34,697 nt of DNA from DAOTUB01 sp034437455 (GTDB taxonomy: Bacteria; Chloroflexota; Anaerolineae; B4-G1): positions 1 to 34,697 of the forward strand of contig DAOTUB010000098.1 in assembly GCA_034437455.1 (NCBI GenBank), written 5' to 3'. The notes beneath the pieces are model-generated. The model ran no database searches and was not told the origin of the DNA. It saw nothing but the letters and a program-made list of their open reading frames with translations. Position numbers and translations under genes: made by a program. Below, piece after piece: positions 7,678-15,033 of the stretch (position 1 is its first letter; the number at the start of each line of letters is the position of its first letter).

Positions 7678-8499
7678 GTGCCAAAGAACCGTCGCGGGTG
7701 CATGTTGCTCCTGCTCTTCATCGGTCTGGTCGGGGTCTGCTTGAGCGGCGCGGCCTACGTGTGGAGGTATTATCGCGGCGGCCTCATCCCACAGCCGGTT
7801 CCCCTGTTTCCCCCGGCTCTCCCCTACACTCCCTGGTCGCCGCCGCCCGTTGCCCGGACGTTTGACTTTCCTCTACTGCCTGCTGAGGCGTATGGCCCGT
7901 ATGTCCAGGGGATCACCGGGCCGCTGGCGGTGGATAACCGCTACGGTGTGCAAAACCCGGCCCTGGGAGATCGCTCCAACTGTTTCCGGGATGCGGATGG
8001 TGGCAGCGTTCCTTTCAGTCAGCTCTACCACGCCGGCGTGGATCTGTGGGCGCTGGACGAGGCGGGGCAGGTTATCTGGGGAGAGGCCAGAAAGGCCCCC
8101 GTTCATGCCGTGGCCGACGGCGTGGTCGTGTTCGCCCTGGACGCTGGGGCCGAAGGGCATATCATCGTCGTCGAGCATCGGTTGGCGGACGGCGAAATGG
8201 TCTATTCGGCGTACTGGCACGTGGACCATGTGCTGGTCCAGCCGGGTCAGCCGGTGACCCGCGGGCAAGCCATCGCCGCGATCTATGACCAGGGATTCAA
8301 CAGCCACCTGCACTGGGAGATGCGTGTCTTTCGCGACGGCTCTACATTATTCCCGGAGGGGACTGCGGGAGCCAGAGGTCGGTGTAACGATCACGTCGCT
8401 GGCGTGGGATATACCTGGGACGAAGATCCGGGCCGCGCCCATCCCGATTTCTACGGTTACTTGGCTCCAGAGGTCTTTGTCGAGAGTTACCGACCCTGA
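7678..8499 (+). CDS. M23-family (LytM-like) metallopeptidase, membrane-anchored
   Basis: 273 residues, GTG start with AGGGGAT upstream. Basic residues then a hydrophobic helix (about 8-27, CMLLLLFIGLVGVCLSGAAYV) anchor it, followed by a Pro-rich stretch (about 37-60). The M23 zinc motif is present: HAGVDL (HxxxD) near residue 121 and HLHWEMR (HxH) near 212, with the fold markers VHAVADGVVV and VQPGQPVTRGQAIA between them. It should act on peptidoglycan or an extracellular protein. The gene is 12 bp after DUF92, so cotranscription is likely. The C-terminal 40 residues are not typical of the family. Confidence 0.9.
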   Translation: MPKNRRGCMLLLLFIGLVGVCLSGAAYVWRYYRGGLIPQPVPLFPPALPYTPWSPPPVARTFDFPLLPAEAYGPYVQGITGPLAVDNRYGVQNPALGDRSNCFRDADGGSVPFSQLYHAGVDLWALDEAGQVIWGEARKAPVHAVADGVVVFALDAGAEGHIIVVEHRLADGEMVYSAYWHVDHVLVQPGQPVTRGQAIAAIYDQGFNSHLHWEMRVFRDGSTLFPEGTAGARGRCNDHVAGVGYTWDEDPGRAHPDFYGYLAPEVFVESYRP

Positions 8500-8562
8500 G
8501 AAACTGGGACGAGTTTTCCCAAAATCTGGCGGGAAGAGGACTCGTCAATTTGCCAAAAATCC

Positions 8563-8591
8563 TTGACGGCAGGGGATGGGTATGTTATAAT
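8563..8591 (+). promoter_or_regulatory. Promoter of yceD-rpoD
   Basis: TTGACG (8563-8568), exactly 17 bp, then a perfect TATAAT (8586-8591). It leaves a leader of about 60 nt before yceD. It should drive both yceD and the principal sigma factor gene, 18 bp apart. Confidence 0.85.
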
Positions 8592-8659
8592 ACGTTCGCC
8601 TCACAGTTACCTCGCCAGGTTGGGCGTACTTAGATGGAAACAGAGAGATTGGAGGTTGT

Positions 8660-9160
8660 TTGCCATCTGACATGATGCGTTTCGACGTTTCTGCTCTTCT
8701 CAAGGCCCAACTCGGTCAATCGTTAACCCTGAACATAGATACAGGCCCTCAGGCTCTGGGTGAACTGAGGGTTGATTATCTTTGGGGTACGGTTCGTGTG
8801 TTTCGTATCCAAAACGGCCTGTACGTTGAAGGTACTGTGCAGACGCAGCTTCGGCTAGAGTGTGTTCGTTGCCTGGAACCCTTTGCTTTCCCTACGGCCC
8901 TGGAGCTAGATGAGACGTTTCGGCTATCAGAGGCGGACCCAAGGCTCGATATCCCTTATGCGGTCGGCGATGATGGCTGGCTCGATCTGGCTCCTCTCTT
9001 GCGTGAGCAAGCCTGGCTCGCTATTCCCATGAAACCTCTCTGTCGCCCCGATTGCAAAGGGTTGTGTCCACAGTGTGGTGCGGATCTCAATCGCGAAGTG
9101 TGTACTTGTGAGCACGTGCAGATCGATCCCCGCCTGGCGGTGTTGAAAGAGCTGCTATAA
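8660..9160 (+). CDS. yceD: YceD/DUF177 family protein (ribosomal large-subunit accessory protein)
   Basis: 166 residues from a TTG at 8660 close behind GGAGGT (8651-8656); ATG 8672 or 8675 are alternatives. The DUF177 signature is clear: LRLECVRCLEPF in the middle and CRPDCKGLCPQCGADLN near the C-terminus, four-cysteine patterns typical of the bacterial family. Family members are linked to 23S rRNA processing and usually sit directly before rpmF (bL32). Here the next gene is rpoD, with no room for rpmF. Function is therefore inferred from family only. Confidence 0.9.
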   Translation: MPSDMMRFDVSALLKAQLGQSLTLNIDTGPQALGELRVDYLWGTVRVFRIQNGLYVEGTVQTQLRLECVRCLEPFAFPTALELDETFRLSEADPRLDIPYAVGDDGWLDLAPLLREQAWLAIPMKPLCRPDCKGLCPQCGADLNREVCTCEHVQIDPRLAVLKELL

Positions 9161-9178
9161 TCGAGAGGATAAAGACCT

Positions 9179-10327
9179 ATGGACATGATTGAGGAACTGT
9201 TGGAAAAGGGCCAAGTTCAGGGATACTTGACCACGGGGGATGTTCTGAACTTTTTGCCCAACGCTGAGGAAGAGCTGGAACAACTTGAGCGAGTGTTTAT
9301 TTTGCTGCAAGAAGCCGGTATAGAGGTATACGACGACGGTGATGCGGATCTCGATGAATCAGAGGTGGAGAGCGATGGATACGAGGACGAGGAGGACGGG
9401 TTTGATTTAAGCCGGATCTCTACCAGTGATTCGGTGGGTTTATACCTCAAAGAGATGTCGCAAGTGCCTCTTCTGACGACCGAAGAAGAGATTCGATTGG
9501 CCAAGGCCATCGAAGCAGGGCGCGAGGCGTATAATATTCTGAGAAACGATGGTCTTGATCCGCAGAAACACGAGCTGCTCAAGCGGGAGATCGAGCGAGG
9601 ACGCCTCTCGCGCGAGCATCTGATCAAGGCGAATACACGGCTGGTGGTCAGTATCGCCAAAAAGTATATGGGGCGCGGCGTGCCGTTCCTGGATTTGATC
9701 CAGGAAGGCAACATGGGACTGATGAAGGCGGTGAAAAAGTTTGACTACACCCGGGGATGTCGCTTCAGCACCTATGCCACGTGGTGGATCCGGCAGACGA
9801 TCACCCGCTCGATCGCCGATCAGGGACGCACGATCCGCGTGCCGGTTCACATGTCGGATCGGATTCGGCGGCTCTACAAGGCGGCTCGGCTTCTCGAACA
9901 GGAATATGGCCGACAGCCCACGCCAGAGGAGATGGCGGAAGAGTTGGATATGGATCCCCGCAAGGTGCAATGGATGCTCAAGGTCTCGTGGAGGCCTTTG
10001 AGCCTGGAGCGTCCCATCGGCGAAGAGGAAGATAGCGAGTTGGGGAATTTTATCGAGGATGACGTCACGCCTACGCCGACGCAGAGCGCCTATCAGCAGC
10101 TGCTCAGCGAGAAGGTCGAAGAGATGTTGTCTACGCTGAGTCCTCGTGAGGCGCGCGTCCTGCGGCTCCGCTTTGGACTCGTCAACGGGCGCAGCCACAC
10201 GCTGGAGGAGGTCGGCCAAAAATTTGGGCTGACGCGGGAGCGCATCCGGCAGATCGAAGGACAGGCTTTGCGTCGCCTGCGCCATCCTTTCCGCAGCCGC
10301 CAGTTGCAGGATTATTTAGGGCAGTAA
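9179..10327 (+). CDS. rpoD: RNA polymerase principal sigma factor (sigma-70/RpoD)
   Basis: 382 residues. A region 1.1-like N-terminus (IEELLEKGQVQGYLTTGDVLNFLP) is followed by an acidic stretch (about residues 50-75). Region 1.2 is DSVGLYLKEMSQVPLLTTEEEI. Regions 2.1-2.4 include LVVSIAKKYMGRGVPFLDLIQEGN and STYATWWIRQTITRSI, with the RIRVPVHM-type segment after them. Region 3 is GRQPTPEEMAEELDM, and region 4 ends in the helix-turn-helix LEEVGQKFGLTRERIRQIE. Region 1.1 plus complete regions make it the housekeeping sigma factor, in line with the near-consensus -35/-10 boxes seen throughout the window. It lies 18 bp after yceD, not next to dnaG. Confidence 0.95.
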   Translation: MDMIEELLEKGQVQGYLTTGDVLNFLPNAEEELEQLERVFILLQEAGIEVYDDGDADLDESEVESDGYEDEEDGFDLSRISTSDSVGLYLKEMSQVPLLTTEEEIRLAKAIEAGREAYNILRNDGLDPQKHELLKREIERGRLSREHLIKANTRLVVSIAKKYMGRGVPFLDLIQEGNMGLMKAVKKFDYTRGCRFSTYATWWIRQTITRSIADQGRTIRVPVHMSDRIRRLYKAARLLEQEYGRQPTPEEMAEELDMDPRKVQWMLKVSWRPLSLERPIGEEEDSELGNFIEDDVTPTPTQSAYQQLLSEKVEEMLSTLSPREARVLRLRFGLVNGRSHTLEEVGQKFGLTRERIRQIEGQALRRLRHPFRSRQLQDYLGQ

Positions 10328-10363
10328 AGATGATGCGTTATAGCGCAATGATCATGTGCAGCC

Positions 10364-10431
10364 TGCCGTGGTGGGTCAGGGAGGAGATACCTGGCCCGCG
10401 ATAGGCCGCTCTATTTTGCAGCCTCACGGCA
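10364..10431 (+). ncRNA. Structured region after rpoD, candidate small RNA or 3'-UTR element
   Basis: TGCCGTG (10364-10370) pairs with CACGGCA (10425-10431). Inside it, GTGGGTCAGG (10371-10380) pairs with CCTGGCCCGC (10390-10399) through ten base pairs including two G-U, closing a 9-nt purine loop GAGGAGATA. A 25-nt stretch on the 3' side is unpaired. A rho-independent terminator follows within 6 nt. This compact fold plus terminator looks like an RNA. I could not match it to SRP RNA, 6S RNA or another named family, and no separate promoter is evident. Confidence 0.4.
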
Positions 10432-10436
10432 ACAAA

Positions 10437-10465
10437 CCGCCAGCCTCGCTGGCGGTTTTCGTTTT
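10437..10465 (+). terminator. Rho-independent terminator of the yceD-rpoD transcript
   Basis: CCGCCAG (10437-10443) and CTGGCGG (10449-10455) form a perfect 7-bp stem with loop CCTCG, followed by TTTTCGTTTT. The downstream metG promoter overlaps the T-tract. Confidence 0.85.
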
Positions 10466-10479
10466 ATCATACTCTGTGC

Positions 10480-10485
10480 TACAAT
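10480..10485 (+). promoter_or_regulatory. Promoter -10 box of metG
   Basis: TACAAT lies 33 bp before the metG start. A weak -35 candidate (TTTCGT, 10457-10462, spacer 17) overlaps the preceding terminator. The leader is short and contains no T-box or S-box, so metG does not look riboswitch-controlled. Confidence 0.5.
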
Positions 10486-10518
10486 ATGGCCGTATTGGTT
10501 ATTAAAGGAGGAGCATTG

Positions 10519-12288
10519 ATGTCCACACATATTCTCATCGCTATCGCCTGGCCGTACGCCAGCGCCAGAATTCACGCCGGCAACGTCACCGGTTCTCATC
10601 TCCCCGGCGATATTTCTGCCCGCTACCACCGGTTGGCTGGCGACCACGTGCTGATGGTCTCCGGCTCCGACTCGCACGGCACGCCCATCACCGTCGTCGC
10701 CGAGAAAGAGGGCCAGTCTCCCCGCGATGTTTTTGAACACTTTCATCACACGTTCCTGGAGTTGTTTCAGCGGTTGGGTATCAGTTACGACCTGTTTACC
10801 CATACCGATACGGAGAACCACCATCGCGTCTCTCAGGACTTTTTTCTCACCCTGTTGGAAAAAGAATATCTCTACCGGTTGGTACAGGAGCAGATGTACT
10901 CTGAAGCGCAGCACCGTTTCCTGCCCGATCGCTACGTGGAGGGTATCTGTCCGGTCTGTGGCTACGATGCGGCGCGGGGCGATCAATGTGATAACTGCAA
11001 TACCCTGCTCGATCCGAAGGATCTGATCGATCCGCGCAGCAAGCTCGACGGAAGCGTCCCTGTGATCCGCAAGACTGAACACTTTTTTCTCGATCTGCCC
11101 AAACTGGCTCAGGTTGGGCTGGCCGAATGGCTGGAACAGGGCAAGGAATATTGGCGGCCCAACGTGATCAACTTTGCCCGCAACTATGTGGGCGAGGGGC
11201 TGCAAGGGAGGCCCATCACCCGCGATCTCGCGTGGGGGATTCCCGTGCCGCTGCCGGGATGGGAGGGCAAGTGTCTCTACGTCTGGTTCGAGGCCGTCAT
11301 TGGCTACTTTTCTGCCAGCCGGGAATGGGCGCACAATCGAGGAGAGCCGGAGGCGTGGAAGCGTTGGTGGTACGATCCAACTGCTCAGACGAAATACTTT
11401 ATCGGCAAGGACAACATCCCCTTCCACGCCGTCATCTGGCCGGCGGAATTGATGGGGGTGGGGCGGCTCTACGACGACGACTCGTCCAAAAAACTCAATC
11501 TGCCTTACGACGTTCCGGCCAACGAGTTTATGAACATGGAGGGGCAAAAGTTCTCTGGCAGCCGCAATTGGGCCGTCTGGATGGACGACGCGCTCGACCG
11601 CTACGATCCCGACGCCCTGCGCTACTACTTGACGGTGGCGATGCCGGAGGCGCGGGACACCGACTGGATGTGGGAGGGGTTTGTGCGCCGCAACAACGAC
11701 GAATTGGTGGCTACCTGGGGCAACCTGGTCAATCGGGCGCTGACTTTTGCCTACAAGCGGTTCGATGGGCAAGTGCCCACACCGGGCGCATTGGAGGACG
11801 TGGATACCCAACTGTTGGAGCGCGTCGAGACGGGCTTTGAGCCTATCGGCCAGTTGATCGCCAGGTGCAAATTCCGTGCGGCGCTGGGCGAGGTGATGGC
11901 ATTGGCACGCGAGGCGAACCGCTACCTGGAGGAAAAAGGCCCCTGGTTCCAGATCAAGGAGGATCGCCAGGACGCCGGCACGACCATCTACGTGGCGCTC
12001 AAGGTCATAGATTCGCTCAAGGTCCTCTTTGCTCCCTTCCTGCCCTTCTCGTCCGAGCGGCTACATCAATACCTGGGCTACGAGGGGACGCTGTTTGGAC
12101 GACAGTACACGGCCACCTTTGAGGAAGAGAGCCGCGTCCACGAGGCGCTCTGCTACGACGGCGACAGGGCGACGGGCGGGTGGAAACCCAGCCAACTGCC
12201 GCCGGGCCAACCATTGCGCCAACCGGAGCCGTTGTTCAAGAAGCTGGATGAACGTGTGATCGAAGAAGAGCAAGAACGATTGGGGTAA
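10519..12288 (+). CDS. metG: Methionyl-tRNA synthetase
   Basis: 589 residues from ATG 10519, which has AAAGGAGGAG just upstream. It charges tRNA-Met. The Rossmann signature is AWPYASARIHAGN (HIGH equivalent HAGN). Typical MetRS motifs follow: VSGSDSHGTPI, a zinc knuckle CPVCGYDAARGDQCDNC (about residues 137-153), GIPVPLPGWEGKCLYVWFEA, KYFIGKDNIPFH, and the KMSKS equivalent QKFSGSRNW. The C-terminal half is the alpha-helical anticodon domain, where WGNLVNR is a family marker. There is no C-terminal tRNA-binding (EMAP-like) extension. Monocistronic appearance: own promoter, 110 bp to the next gene. Confidence 0.95.
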   Translation: MSTHILIAIAWPYASARIHAGNVTGSHLPGDISARYHRLAGDHVLMVSGSDSHGTPITVVAEKEGQSPRDVFEHFHHTFLELFQRLGISYDLFTHTDTENHHRVSQDFFLTLLEKEYLYRLVQEQMYSEAQHRFLPDRYVEGICPVCGYDAARGDQCDNCNTLLDPKDLIDPRSKLDGSVPVIRKTEHFFLDLPKLAQVGLAEWLEQGKEYWRPNVINFARNYVGEGLQGRPITRDLAWGIPVPLPGWEGKCLYVWFEAVIGYFSASREWAHNRGEPEAWKRWWYDPTAQTKYFIGKDNIPFHAVIWPAELMGVGRLYDDDSSKKLNLPYDVPANEFMNMEGQKFSGSRNWAVWMDDALDRYDPDALRYYLTVAMPEARDTDWMWEGFVRRNNDELVATWGNLVNRALTFAYKRFDGQVPTPGALEDVDTQLLERVETGFEPIGQLIARCKFRAALGEVMALAREANRYLEEKGPWFQIKEDRQDAGTTIYVALKVIDSLKVLFAPFLPFSSERLHQYLGYEGTLFGRQYTATFEEESRVHEALCYDGDRATGGWKPSQLPPGQPLRQPEPLFKKLDERVIEEEQERLG

Positions 12289-12398
12289 CTTCCGGTGCAA
12301 AGGAGTCGGAGGCCCGGCTTCAGCCAGGGAACCCCCGATAAATCAGAACGTCCGTAGAGTTTTGTATCGCAAACTAGGGTAGATACAGGAGGAACGAA

Positions 12399-13085
12399 AT
12401 GAACAAGAGGTTCTTTGGTATGTCTATTATATTGATGGTGACGGCCCTGGCGTGTAGTTGCAACCTTCCCTTCCTGTCGGGAATCGAAACGCCGCCTCCC
12501 ATTGGTGGGGAGACGACGCCTCCGCCGCCTCAAGCTGAAGCTCTTTTTCGGGATGACTTTGGCGATTCAGGCTCCGGCTGGGAGGTGGGGGATTATGACG
12601 AGGGCAGCGTGGGCTACAAAGCGGGCGCCTACTTTATCGCGTCCATCGGCGATGGCAGCACGATGTGGGGCGTGGCCAACCAATCTTTTAGCGACCTTGT
12701 CATCGAAGTGGATGCCACCCAGGTCTCGGCTCCGGTCAACAACAACAATGACTATGGGGTGGTGTGCCGGGAGCAAGGGGATGGCGGCGGGTATTACTTT
12801 CTCATCTCGGGGGATGGCATGTACGCCATCGCCAAGGCTCAAAACGAGGGGTTCGAGTGGCTGGTGGATTTTACCGAGTCCGGCGTCATCCGGCAGGGGA
12901 ATGCCGAAAACCGTATCCAGGTGACGTGTGATGGTTCTACCTTGGAGTTGTCCGTCAACGGACAACGTTTGGCGACGGCCCAGGACAGCACGTTCACCAG
13001 CGGCGACATCGCGCTGACCGCGACCTCCTACGAGGACACGTCCACGGAAATCCACTTTGATGACCTGGTGGTGAGCCAGCCCTGA
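12399..13085 (+). CDS. Secreted lipoprotein with a LamG-like/DUF1080-type beta-sandwich
   Basis: 228 residues with ACAGGAGGAACG before the ATG. The signal peptide ends in a lipobox-like ALACSC (about residues 16-21), followed by a Pro/Thr-rich linker (PPPIGGETTPPPPQ). The remainder resembles concanavalin-like domains of bacterial surface lipoproteins: FRDDFGDSGSGWEVG at the start, DYGVVCREQGDGGGYYFLIS in the middle and STEIHFDDLVV at the end. Such domains often bind glycans, but the ligand here is unknown. The 110-bp gap before it holds no feature I can name with confidence. Confidence 0.75.
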   Translation: MNKRFFGMSIILMVTALACSCNLPFLSGIETPPPIGGETTPPPPQAEALFRDDFGDSGSGWEVGDYDEGSVGYKAGAYFIASIGDGSTMWGVANQSFSDLVIEVDATQVSAPVNNNNDYGVVCREQGDGGGYYFLISGDGMYAIAKAQNEGFEWLVDFTESGVIRQGNAENRIQVTCDGSTLELSVNGQRLATAQDSTFTSGDIALTATSYEDTSTEIHFDDLVVSQP

Positions 13086-13133
13086 TGGCGTTCAGGTGCA
13101 TCTGGCATCCAGAACGAATTGGGAGAAAGGCAT

Positions 13134-14453
13134 ATGACCCTGCGAGATTTTGTCGTCTGGGCCAAAGAGACGGGCGTGCTGATCGAGGTCGAGCGCGAGG
13201 TGGACGCGCATCTAGAACTGGCGCGCGTGATGTACGCGCTCGATGGGCGCCCTGTATTGTTCCATCGGCTGGCCGATTTCCCTGATTGGCGAGCGGTCGC
13301 CGGGGTGTGTGCTCAGCGACAGCACTTTGCGGCGGCGCTGGGTTGCACGGTACCAGAACTGTCCCATCGAGTGGCTGATGCTTTGAAGCAACCGGTGCTG
13401 CCCCCTCTGCTCGAGTCTGCCCCCTGTCAGGAGATTGTCGAGACACAGGTGGACTTGACGAGCCTGCCCATCCCCCGCTACCATCCAAAAGACGGCGGTC
13501 GCTACGTCACGGCGGGCGTGGCGGTCATCAAGGACCCCGATTTCGGCCGCAATATCTCGTTCCACCGGCTGATGCTGCTGGACAAGCGCCGTTTCGCCGC
13601 CCGCATCGTCGAGAAGAGGGGAACGCACACCGCGATGGGCAAGTGTGTGGACGACCTTCCGGTCGCCATCGCCATCGGTTGTCCGATGCAGGTGTTGTTG
13701 GCGGCGGCGATGAGTCCCCCCAAGGGCGTGGATGAATTGAGTATCGCCCACGCCTTGCTCCCGACTTCGCTGGTCCGGTGCCAGACGGTGGACCTGGAGG
13801 TTCCGGCGGAGGCCGAACTGATCCTCGAAGGCCGCATCACCCACACCCTGGTTGACGAAGGCCCTTTCCCCGACCTGACGGAGACGATGGACGGCGTGCG
13901 CCGCCAGCCGGTGATCGAGATTGACCACATCACCCACCGCCGGGAGCCTATCTTTCACGCGCTGCTCCCCGGTGGCATGGAGCACAAGAACCTGATGGGC
14001 GTGCTCCGCGAGCCGACTATCTTTGCCGCCGTCAACGAGGTCTGTTGTTGCACGGGCGTCTATATCACGCCGGGAGGAACCTCCTGGATGCACGCGGTCG
14101 TGCAGATCGACAAGCAGCACGAGGAGGACGGTCGCCGGGCGGTCTGGGCCGCTTTCCAGGGCCACGGTTCGCTCAAGCACGTCGTCGTCGTAGATACAGA
14201 CGTGGATCTCTACGATAGCGCCGAGGTAGAGTGGGCGATCGCCACACGCTTCCAGGCCGACCGCGACTTGGTGCTTCTCACCGATAAACCGGGCAGCAGC
14301 CTCGATCCCTCCGCCACGCGGGTGCCAGGGCAAAAGGCGCGCACAGCCAAGATGGGATTGGACGCCACGGCCCCCTTGGGCGCGAAACGGCGGGAGTACG
14401 AAAAGGTGCAGTACGTTCCGGTCAACGTGGCGCAGTATGGCGTGGAGTGTTAA
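13134..14453 (+). CDS. UbiD-family (prenylated-FMN-dependent) decarboxylase
   Basis: 439 residues from ATG 13134; an upstream in-frame GTG-type start has less support. UbiD enzymes reversibly decarboxylate aromatic or acrylic acids using prenylated FMN. Family hallmarks: RYVTAGVAVIKDPDFGRN (about residues 122-139), the substrate-acid loop EGPFPDLTE (about 245-253), HALLPGGMEHKNLMG, and KMGLDATAP near the C-terminus. The glutamates of the EGPFPDLTE loop correspond to the catalytic region. No ubiX (flavin prenyltransferase) is in the window, so the cofactor must come from elsewhere. Substrate unknown: menaquinone/ubiquinone precursor or another aryl acid. Confidence 0.9.
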   Translation: MTLRDFVVWAKETGVLIEVEREVDAHLELARVMYALDGRPVLFHRLADFPDWRAVAGVCAQRQHFAAALGCTVPELSHRVADALKQPVLPPLLESAPCQEIVETQVDLTSLPIPRYHPKDGGRYVTAGVAVIKDPDFGRNISFHRLMLLDKRRFAARIVEKRGTHTAMGKCVDDLPVAIAIGCPMQVLLAAAMSPPKGVDELSIAHALLPTSLVRCQTVDLEVPAEAELILEGRITHTLVDEGPFPDLTETMDGVRRQPVIEIDHITHRREPIFHALLPGGMEHKNLMGVLREPTIFAAVNEVCCCTGVYITPGGTSWMHAVVQIDKQHEEDGRRAVWAAFQGHGSLKHVVVVDTDVDLYDSAEVEWAIATRFQADRDLVLLTDKPGSSLDPSATRVPGQKARTAKMGLDATAPLGAKRREYEKVQYVPVNVAQYGVEC

Positions 14454-14458
14454 GCCAC

Positions 14459-14487
14459 TTGTGCAATGGCGTTTTTTGGTGTATGAT
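14459..14487 (+). promoter_or_regulatory. Promoter of spoVS
   Basis: TTGTGC (14459-14464), a 17-bp spacer, and TATGAT (14482-14487). It leaves a leader of about 80 nt that contains a perfect hairpin. Confidence 0.6.
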
Positions 14488-14508
14488 AATGCCAAGTTAT
14501 GCGGACAC

Positions 14509-14532
14509 AACCTGACCAGGATAGGTCAGGTT
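14509..14532 (+). promoter_or_regulatory. Hairpin in the spoVS leader
   Basis: AACCTGACC (14509-14517) and GGTCAGGTT (14524-14532) are perfect 9-bp inverted repeats around the loop AGGATA. There is no T-tract, so it is not a terminator. It may stabilise the mRNA or be an operator for a dimeric protein. Confidence 0.5.
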
Positions 14533-14573
14533 CTGGTGGATTCAAGGTCCAAGGGAGTACAAGGAGGGATGCA

Positions 14574-14870
14574 ATGCACCTCATCAAAGTCGCGTCCACT
14601 TCTCGCTCGACGGCGGTGGCAGGCGCCATCGCCGGGGTGATGCGGGAGCAAGATCACGTAGATGTGCAGGCTATTGGAGCTGGGGCGGTCAATCAGGCGG
14701 TGAAGGCAGTAGCCATCGCGCGCGGTTATCTCGAACTGGATGGGATTGACATCATCTGTGTACCCTCGTTCGTCGAGGTGTCGATTGAAGGTCAGGAGAG
14801 AACTGCGGTGCGGCTGGCTATCGAGAAGCGAGCCGGCGTGTTGGCGCCAGAGCCGGAAGAATTGGTGTAA
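14574..14870 (+). CDS. spoVS: Stage V sporulation protein S (SpoVS) homologue
   Basis: 98 residues. The start at ATG 14574 is fixed by AAGGAGG at 14561-14567. The protein is a near-complete match to the SpoVS family as I know it: LIKVASTSRSTAVAGAIAG at the start, QAIGAGAVNQAVKAVAIARGYL in the middle, a PSFVEVSIEGQERTAVRLAI-type end. SpoVS is an ALBA-like nucleic-acid-associated protein found also in non-sporulating bacteria such as Thermus. No sporulation genes are near it, so a general nucleoid or RNA role is more likely than sporulation. A shared terminator lies downstream. Confidence 0.9.
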   Translation: MHLIKVASTSRSTAVAGAIAGVMREQDHVDVQAIGAGAVNQAVKAVAIARGYLELDGIDIICVPSFVEVSIEGQERTAVRLAIEKRAGVLAPEPEELV

Positions 14871-15002
14871 TACGGCATCGGAAGGCCTGTACATCCGATC
14901 AGATAGGGTCTGCTTGGCGCTGGAGCGTGTAGAGGCGTGACGTAATCACGCTTGTGCCTCGTGGTGTGCTGGTTGGAGAGCTTTGCGGGCGTCTTGTGGA
15001 TC

Positions 15003-15029
15003 GGCGAAGCCTTGTGGCTTCGCCTTTTT
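15003..15029. terminator. Terminator between convergent spoVS and holB
   Basis: GGCGAAGCC (15003-15011) and GGCTTCGCC (15016-15024) form a perfect 9-bp stem with loop TTGT, followed by TTTTTGTGTTT on the plus strand. It ends the spoVS transcript. On the minus strand the stem is followed by a weaker A/T tract and may also slow holB transcription. Confidence 0.85.
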
Positions 15030-15033
15030 GTGT

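Noticed and set aside
10364..10431. Possible SRP (4.5S) RNA after rpoD
   Set aside because: GTCAGG is present, but the conserved SRP core (CCGGAAGG...AGCAGC) is not.
10411..11811. 466-codon open frame on the minus strand opposite metG
   Set aside because: It is a mirror of the metG frame in a GC-rich gene; its translation shows no family motif and it overlaps a gene identified by several motifs.
13212..14510. 432-codon open frame opposite ubiD
   Set aside because: Antisense shadow of the UbiD coding frame with His/Asp/Arg-rich sequence and no recognisable domain.
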